From positions 1 through 33,185 of the forward strand of contig CALIMD010000157.1 in NCBI GenBank assembly GCA_938028645.1: a stretch of 33,185 nt of DNA, in the 5' to 3' direction. This document shows positions 27,158-33,185 of the stretch, piece by piece. Below the pieces are notes generated by a model. It was not told the DNA's origin. It searched no databases and saw only the letters and a list, made by a program, of their open reading frames with translations. Source of the stretch: an uncultured Alphaproteobacteria bacterium (GTDB lineage Bacteria; Pseudomonadota; Alphaproteobacteria; Thalassobaculales; Thalassobaculaceae). Both the position numbers and the translations under genes were made by a program. Positions within the stretch are counted from its first letter, which is position 1. Each line of letters starts with the position of its first letter.

Positions 27158-28713
27158 TCTGTAGTTTTCCCACCCATTAATAAGCCTATTTGATCAACAG
27201 ACGCCGATTCTGTATTTATTAAAGGGGATAAGGTGCCCTGATAAAGAACAGCTATACGATCACAAATTTCAAAAATTTCATCTAGATCCTGAGAAATAAT
27301 TAAAATTGCACAGCCTCGTGCAGCAAGATCCAACAAAGATTTTCTTAAAAATACGGCAGCTCCTGCATCTACGCCCCATGTCGGCTGGGATACAATAAGA
27401 ATACGGGGGTTTTGAAGAATTTCACGCCCCAGAATAAACTTTTGTAGGTTTCCCCCTGAAAGATTACCTGTCTCCATTTCAAGACCGGTAGTTCTGACAT
27501 CAAAATCTGAAATTATTTTGTGAGTTAGATCACAAATTTCATTGGATTGTAAAAACCCTTTTTTCACTAAATTTAATTTTTGTGAGGTTGTGAGCAACGC
27601 ATTATCTTTGAGACTCATTTCCTTTATCGCAGCGTGGCCATATCTCTCTTCCGGAACAAAACCGGCTCCCATAGCACGACGCTCGGCCACTCTCATTGTC
27701 GAGACGCCTACACCATCAAAAAAAATAGTCTCATGAGAGCCAGTTTGTATTACCTCGCCCGACAAGGCTGCCATTAGTTCAGTCTGGCCATTTCCGGCAA
27801 CGCCTGCAATACCTACAACTTCACCCTTTTGAATATCAAAAGAAATGTTTTCCAGGTCCATCCCAAAGGGGTCATTAGACTTTAAATTTAACTTATTAAT
27901 TTGAACTCTATTGTCGTGACTTCCTGATTTCTTAGGCCTTTTTATATTATGTAATTTAGCCCCAATCATAAGTTCTGCCATAGTTTTTGCTGTTTCTAAC
28001 TTTGGGTTGCAAGTGGCGACCACAGCTCCGTTACGTAAAATAGTTGCAGTCCCACATAAGCTCTTAACTTCCGCCAATTTGTGGCTGATATACAAAATTG
28101 CACATCCTGATGATGCAAGATTTTTTAGCGTAGCAAAAAGGTTTAAAGTCTCCTGCGGCGTTAGTACCGATGTAGGTTCATCCAGTATGAGAAGCTTTGG
28201 CTTCTGGAGCAAACAACGAAGGATCTCGATACGTTGCTTCTCTCCTACGGAAAGGGAATGCACATAGCGATCTGGGTCAATCGGTAGTCCATAATTATCT
28301 GAAACTTCTTTAATTCTAAGAGCAATGGTTTTTAAATTTAATTTTTGATCATCTGCGATAGCAATATTTTCACAAACTGTAAGGGCTTCGAAAAGGGAAA
28401 AATGCTGGAAAACCATTCCGATCCCAAGGGATCTCGCCTGCGCTGGGTTCGATAAGCTCAATGCACCTTCTTCCCATTCGAAAGTACCTGCGTCAGGCTT
28501 TAATAAGCCATATATTATTTTGACAAGTGTAGACTTCCCTGCACCATTCTCGCCAAGTAGCGCATGAATTTCTCCTTGTTTTACGGTTAGGTCTATCGCG
28601 TCGTTGGCTAATATTCCGGGAAAGGACTTTGTGATCCCAGATAGCTTCAACAATGGAGCCAATTCCGGCTCGTCCAACTGGCCTATTTTTGATTTTGCTT
28701 TGTTTTGACTCAC
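27154..28713 (-). CDS. BMP-type ABC transporter ATP-binding protein (two fused NBDs)
   Basis: NBD1 GENGAGKSTLVKIIYGLLKPD, LSVGEKQRIEILRCL, LLILDEPTSVLTPQE; NBD2 GVAGNGQTELMAALSG, LSGGNLQKFILGREI, ILIVSQPTWGVD. Confidence 0.95.
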   Translation of the reverse strand: MSQNKAKSKIGQLDEPELAPLLKLSGITKSFPGILANDAIDLTVKQGEIHALLGENGAGKSTLVKIIYGLLKPDAGTFEWEEGALSLSNPAQARSLGIGMVFQHFSLFEALTVCENIAIADDQKLNLKTIALRIKEVSDNYGLPIDPDRYVHSLSVGEKQRIEILRCLLQKPKLLILDEPTSVLTPQETLNLFATLKNLASSGCAILYISHKLAEVKSLCGTATILRNGAVVATCNPKLETAKTMAELMIGAKLHNIKRPKKSGSHDNRVQINKLNLKSNDPFGMDLENISFDIQKGEVVGIAGVAGNGQTELMAALSGEVIQTGSHETIFFDGVGVSTMRVAERRAMGAGFVPEERYGHAAIKEMSLKDNALLTTSQKLNLVKKGFLQSNEICDLTHKIISDFDVRTTGLEMETGNLSGGNLQKFILGREILQNPRILIVSQPTWGVDAGAAVFLRKSLLDLAARGCAILIISQDLDEIFEICDRIAVLYQGTLSPLINTESASVDQIGLLMGGKTTE

Positions 28714-28839
28714 TAAAAAAACCAGTATTACGGCAAAGAGTAAATAGCTTACAAATTCTTCCTATTTTTATAACTTCATCGCTGAAATTTATATAATGAA
28801 TGTAAAAAAATTATATTTTCAGAATAAGATGTTTAAAAA

Positions 28840-30063
28840 TCATAGTCTAAGCTCTTTAACCGTAGATTTAATTTGGGATAATCCGAGTAAAGTTCTCCAC
28901 CGATGTAACTCCGACTCGATCATTTTTTTACGTCTTTTGGTTAACCTAACTCCCGGCTCCAACCAAAAACCACATACGACCAGATTATTTGATTTCTTAT
29001 TTGATTTCATTTCTATTCGGCCAATAAATCTATCTTTTTCGAGCATTGGATAAACATAATATCCATAAACTCTTTTTGATTGGGGGACATAAATTTCAAT
29101 TTTAAAATCAAACCCAAATAATCTCTGGGTTCTTTTACGGTCTCTAATGAGAGGATCGAATGGCGATAGAAAACGAACAATATTTGGTGGATCGGGTGCC
29201 ATTTCCAACCAGGAAAAAATATCTGGATGCGCCCAACTTACAACTTTGTCTCCATTTTTAGCCTCAACCTGTATTTCCATTATATAATTATGCTGAGATT
29301 TTTCACACCAGGTTTTAGCTTCTTGAGGCGTTACCCCTTCCCAGTATTGTGCGATTTCAGTATGTGAGCCAAACCCTATATTCTCTATAGCGGTTGTGCA
29401 GTTCCAATCTATATATTCTTGTTCTGAGTATTTAAGCTTTCTATACACATCCGGAATAACCCGTTCAGTCAGGTCATAGACTTTTTGAAACCCTTCTCTT
29501 TTTGCTACAGCCAGTTTACCGGTTCGCCATAAAAACACTAATGCTGCCTTTGAGGGGTTCCAGCCCCACCAAGATGATGACTTTTTCGATTTGTCTGGGA
29601 ATTCGTCGCCCCTATTCCATCTCAAATCACGTGATTTTGCCGCACCATTTTGCTCGATATGATGGAGAACACGTCGACATATTTCATCTGGGTCATCACC
29701 CATCCTATTTCTCCACCACCGGCTTCCCACCAGTTTGTCCCGCGTGCGCAAAAATCGATGGCCCCAATAGGGAAAGAATTCCATAGGAATAATCGAAGCA
29801 TCATGGGTCCAGTTTTCGAAAAGACTGCGCTTTTCTTCAAGATGGTAATCTAACCATGTGTGATCATAAGAATTACAACGGGAAAATAATATATGATGGT
29901 GAGCTCGCTCCGCTGTTTTTATACTATCTATTTGTACAAAGCCAATGCGCTTTATTATTTCAGGCAATGCCTCTTTATTATGATTATCCTTCAGGGAACC
30001 AGAAAGTCCGTGAAGAAATAAAAACAACCGGCGGGCGTCAGAGTTTGTCAATTCATTACGCAT
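28840..30063 (-). CDS. winged-helix DNA-binding protein, YcaQ/AlkX-like putative DNA glycosylase (HTH_42 family)
   Basis: LFLFLHGLSG...GFVQIDSIKTAERAHHHILFSRCNSYDHTWLDYHLEEKRSLFENWTHDASIIPMEFFPYWGHRF; C-terminal LSPFDPLIRDRKRTQRLFGFDFKIEIYVPQSKRVYGYYVYPML. Confidence 0.88.
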   Translation of the reverse strand: MRNELTNSDARRLFLFLHGLSGSLKDNHNKEALPEIIKRIGFVQIDSIKTAERAHHHILFSRCNSYDHTWLDYHLEEKRSLFENWTHDASIIPMEFFPYWGHRFLRTRDKLVGSRWWRNRMGDDPDEICRRVLHHIEQNGAAKSRDLRWNRGDEFPDKSKKSSSWWGWNPSKAALVFLWRTGKLAVAKREGFQKVYDLTERVIPDVYRKLKYSEQEYIDWNCTTAIENIGFGSHTEIAQYWEGVTPQEAKTWCEKSQHNYIMEIQVEAKNGDKVVSWAHPDIFSWLEMAPDPPNIVRFLSPFDPLIRDRKRTQRLFGFDFKIEIYVPQSKRVYGYYVYPMLEKDRFIGRIEMKSNKKSNNLVVCGFWLEPGVRLTKRRKKMIESELHRWRTLLGLSQIKSTVKELRL

Positions 30064-30118
30064 TTGAAATCCGCGTTGATCAAATCAATAAATTTATTTT
30101 TCTTAAATTTAAGTATAT

Positions 30119-31327
30119 TTAAACTTTTCTTGAGCAAAGAAAAAAGAGGTATGAACTAAAGCCCATGAAACTCAGTAATACAATAATAATAGCCATTGGG
30201 AGTGCCGTACCATCATGAAAGACACTTACCAAACCTCCAACAAAAGCTCCCAATGTCATCTGCAAAAAGCCAAAAAGAGAGGCCGCCGTGCCCGCCAAAT
30301 CGGGAAAAGGCTCTAGCGCTCCTGCTATAGCATTGGCTCCAATAAAGCCAAGGCTGCCGATAACAAAAAACAGGGGGATAATAACTCCATAGATGCCAAA
30401 TAAATTGTTTGCAATGGCTATAAAAAGAGAAAGTCCACCCAAGGCAGAAATCACACTTCCAACCCGCAACATTACGAGGGCGCCTTTGCGAAGAACCAAG
30501 CGCGTATTTATAATATTGCCAATAATGATACCTATTACATTCAGTCCAAAAAGCAGTCCATAATGCTCCTCTGGAACTCCAAAAATTTTTATATAAATAT
30601 ATGGCGAAGCTGCAAAATATGTGAACATGCAAGCGAAGGCAAATACTCCTGTTAAAATACAGCCAATTGATTGCCGATTACTAAGTATTCTTCGATAGCT
30701 ATTGATTAAAAACATTAGCGAAAAGGTCTTTCTTCGCTCAACAGGCAACGTTTCAGGAACACGCAAAAAGAGTGCTATTAAGCAAACCAAACCAAAACAC
30801 AATAATGCCAAAAAAATAGAGCGCCAGCCAAACAATATTAGAAGATAACCACCAACGGTAGGCGCTAATAAAGGGGTTATTGAGAAGGCTAAATTGATAA
30901 AAGATTGTGCTTGGGCCGCCTTATCGAGACTGAAAAGATCTCTTACAATTGCTCTTGCAATTACGCCGCCTACGGCGGCGCCCAAGGCCTGTATCAGTCT
31001 CGCAAAAATCAGCTGTTCTATTGTCTCAACAAAAAGGCACGCAAGGCCGCCAAAACAATAAAGTATGATGCCCCATATAAGTACTTTCCTTCTACCTAAA
31101 GCATCTGAAGCGGGTCCATAAATCAGTTGCCCAACAGCTAAACCAACAAAAAATGCACTAAGGGTTAATTGACTAGCCCCAGGCTCCCCAGCCAATTCCA
31201 TTTCTATTGTTGGAAGACTAGGTAAATACATATCTATTCCAGCTGCACCTAAAGCTGCTATCCCCCCAAGGATTAGTGTTAGCCCTCGAGTTGTTTTTCT
31301 ACTCAATTCGTCACCATTTTCTGACAA
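30119..31327 (-). CDS. Bcr/CflA-family drug resistance MFS transporter
   Basis: GIDMYLPSLPTIEMELAGEPGASQLTLSAFFVGLAVGQLIYGPASDALGRRKVLIWG; ALGAAVGGVIARAIVRDLF. Confidence 0.94.
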   Translation of the reverse strand: MSENGDELSRKTTRGLTLILGGIAALGAAGIDMYLPSLPTIEMELAGEPGASQLTLSAFFVGLAVGQLIYGPASDALGRRKVLIWGIILYCFGGLACLFVETIEQLIFARLIQALGAAVGGVIARAIVRDLFSLDKAAQAQSFINLAFSITPLLAPTVGGYLLILFGWRSIFLALLCFGLVCLIALFLRVPETLPVERRKTFSLMFLINSYRRILSNRQSIGCILTGVFAFACMFTYFAASPYIYIKIFGVPEEHYGLLFGLNVIGIIIGNIINTRLVLRKGALVMLRVGSVISALGGLSLFIAIANNLFGIYGVIIPLFFVIGSLGFIGANAIAGALEPFPDLAGTAASLFGFLQMTLGAFVGGLVSVFHDGTALPMAIIIVLLSFMGFSSYLFFLCSRKV

Positions 31328-31544
31328 AAGTTGCGATAATTATTTCAATTGATGCATTGTAATCTGCGATCTGTAACCAGTTACACGGACTCGCCAGATT
31401 TTTATTTGATCACGGAACATCACATGACCACGCTATACTTGTAAATAGGCTTTTCTTTAAATTATTTCGGGCAATACTGCCTTTTTATTATCTACTTGAG
31501 ATACCTGGTGTTACCAAGGTTACCTGTCTTAAGTCATTACTTGA

Positions 31545-32351
31545 TTAAGAAAGGCCTTTGGTGACAATTGAATCATCATTCAAAAAAGTCATCGGCTCCC
31601 AGTTTGTCGACCTCACGTAATCTGGCCTCGGATCATCAATGTCAATCGGGTGATTGGTGCAACGATTATAACAAAGGTAAATTTGCCATCTATCTTTCGC
31701 TGAAAGATTGTGCCCAGACGCATGGAGAGTGTTACAATCGAATATTGCAACTGTGCCCGGCTTTCCAGTTATTGCCACTGGATCAGAAAGATACTTCATT
31801 TGTTCTCTTACCATCATCGATGGTGTTGCATAAAATTTATAAACAGTGGAGTCCTCGAAATAGGGATCAAAGCGACCCTTTAAATGACTTCCCGGTAACA
31901 TATAAAGGCAACCTCCTAGCTCGGTTGCCTCGTCAAGCATAACCATAACGGTTATCATTTCAGGTTTCTTTATTCCATCCCGCTGCCATGAACCAAAATC
32001 TTGGTGCCAATGCCACACTGTACCTTCAATAGCTGGTTTCATATTAAGCTTGCAATGATGCATATATAGATTTTCATCTTGTAATAATTGCTGCGCAATA
32101 CCTAGAGATCTCGGCGTCCGAGATAGCGCCCTATAAGCAGGACTAAAAGTTGGTCCATCAGGTTCATGCATACGGAACATTGTTTTAGCCATTCCGTCAT
32201 TGCCTTCACGAAAAATACCCTCGGCATCGATTTGTCTTAACCTATCTGCTTCATTCCGTAATATGTTGACCTCAGCTTCATCGAATAATTCAGGAAACAC
32301 GAGAAACCCATCTCGAATATATGTATCATATTGCTCTGCTGTTAGTTTCAT
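31545..32351 (-). CDS. phytanoyl-CoA dioxygenase (PhyH) family protein (track start 32369; probable start MKLTAEQ)
   Basis: YIRDGFLVFPELFDEAEVNILRNEADRL; VWHWHQDFGSW (HxD); GGCLYMLPGSHLKG; GTVAIFDCNTLHASGHNLS (distal His). Confidence 0.92.
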   Translation of the reverse strand: MKLTAEQYDTYIRDGFLVFPELFDEAEVNILRNEADRLRQIDAEGIFREGNDGMAKTMFRMHEPDGPTFSPAYRALSRTPRSLGIAQQLLQDENLYMHHCKLNMKPAIEGTVWHWHQDFGSWQRDGIKKPEMITVMVMLDEATELGGCLYMLPGSHLKGRFDPYFEDSTVYKFYATPSMMVREQMKYLSDPVAITGKPGTVAIFDCNTLHASGHNLSAKDRWQIYLCYNRCTNHPIDIDDPRPDYVRSTNWEPMTFLNDDSIVTKGLS

Positions 32352-32491
32352 AGGAGTCTCCAGTCCCATCCGACCTATTCAAGAATAGTAGCAGTATATT
32401 TAAGCGTCTAAAATCTACTCCATGATGAATGATCCCTGAAGGAATTGATAAGGTGACAGTAGATAATCTTTATTGAATGGAGATTTTATCA

Positions 32492-33185
32492 ATGCTGGTT
32501 GTCCGCACAGAATGGCAGGATAATCCTCGGCCCATCGATGATGGAACCATGGTTGTTGCAATTGGCGATGTGCACGGTTGTTCGAAACACCTCGAGTTGA
32601 TGTACAAATCGATCGCAGACGATATTGAAACTCTGAACCCAGAAAAGACTATTTGTATTTTGATTGGCGATCTTATTGATAGGGGACCAAACTCGAAGGA
32701 ATGTTTAAAGCTTGCAGCACAAGGAGTTACATCCTTTACAGCAAAAATGAATGTTGAAGACATCGTTTTAAAGGGAAACCATGACGTGTGGTTATGCCGC
32801 GCGGTGAATGGTCAATTAACTGAAAGTGACTATCAAGCATGGAAACGCAATGGAGGGAAGGCAACGTTATTAAGCCTTGGTGTGAATATTGACCTTTCTA
32901 TTGAAACTTTGAAGAGAAAAATTGGAAAGGCCCTTCCTTCTACCGTCCGGAAAATGCTCACAAATATGTCTGAAAGTTTTCAAATTGAGCAGTTGTTTTT
33001 TGTGCATGCTGGTGTTGACCCAAGATATTCACTCTCTAACCAAACATTGGAAGCAAAAACCTGGATCAGAGATGAGTTTCTTGATGTCACCACATGGCCT
33101 TTCAATGAGATAATTATCCACGGCCATTCGATTGAACGCTTTTCAAAAAAACCAAAAATTTATAATCATAGAATCGGAATCGATA
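32492..33185 (+). CDS. PPP-type metallophosphoesterase / serine-threonine phosphatase-like, 3' end truncated by the window
   Basis: Manual translation from ATG 32492 (MLVVRTEWQDNPRPIDDGTMVVAIGDVHGCSKHLEL...ILIGDLIDRGPNSKE...VLKGNHDVWL...FFVHAGVDPRY...IIIHGHSIERF) stays open to the window end: GDxHG, GDxxDRG, GNHD, HAGV and GHS motifs. Not in the ORF track, presumably because it has no stop. Confidence 0.9.
   Translation, partial: MLVVRTEWQDNPRPIDDGTMVVAIGDVHGCSKHLELMYKSIADDIETLNPEKTICILIGDLIDRGPNSKECLKLAAQGVTSFTAKMNVEDIVLKGNHDVWLCRAVNGQLTESDYQAWKRNGGKATLLSLGVNIDLSIETLKRKIGKALPSTVRKMLTNMSESFQIEQLFFVHAGVDPRYSLSNQTLEAKTWIRDEFLDVTTWPFNEIIIHGHSIERFSKKPKIYNHRIGID

Noticed and set aside
31470-31481. 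GGCA-ATAC-TGCC followed by TTTTT, possible + strand terminator
   Set aside because: Only a 4-bp stem and no + strand gene ends nearby.
32470-32763. Minus-strand 97-aa ORF
   Set aside because: Antisense to the metallophosphoesterase with complete motifs.
1-33185. tRNA/rRNA genes, CRISPR arrays, transposases, phage genes
   Set aside because: None recognised on either strand by eye; no tRNAscan, CRISPR finder or profile search could be run.

Overview
AT-rich bacterial window, alphaproteobacterial in style, densely packed with metabolic and transport genes. I found no phage, IS element, CRISPR array, tRNA or rRNA. From left to right: a fluoroacetate-dehalogenase-like alpha/beta hydrolase and an enoyl-CoA hydratase-family gene (-); a methyltransferase-like ORF (-); a TPP riboswitch (+, ~2791-2883) heading a LivKHMGF-type ABC transporter (LivM-LivG fused) followed by a PyrE-like phosphoribosyltransferase and a GST; a peptide-type SBP plus DppB/DppC permeases with no ATPase alongside; a small lipoprotein; ribokinase (-); mannose-1-P guanylyltransferase (+); a ketopantoate-reductase-like gene and a TauD-like dioxygenase (-); an EamA transporter; amidase; beta-hydroxyacid dehydrogenase; Ldh2-type dehydrogenase; an NtaA/SnaA-type flavin monooxygenase; a complete BMP/PnrA-type ABC transporter (-) ending in a clear intrinsic terminator; a YcaQ/AlkX-like winged-helix putative DNA glycosylase; a Bcr/CflA MFS pump; a PhyH-family dioxygenase; and a PPP-type metallophosphoesterase cut by the window edge and absent from the ORF track. 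The main finding is the TPP riboswitch upstream of a transporter that would normally be annotated as branched-chain amino acid uptake, with a PyrE-like PRTase in the same run. This suggests an unrecognised thiamin or thiamin-precursor uptake/salvage locus. All assignments come from reading motifs and recalled family features; no database search was run.
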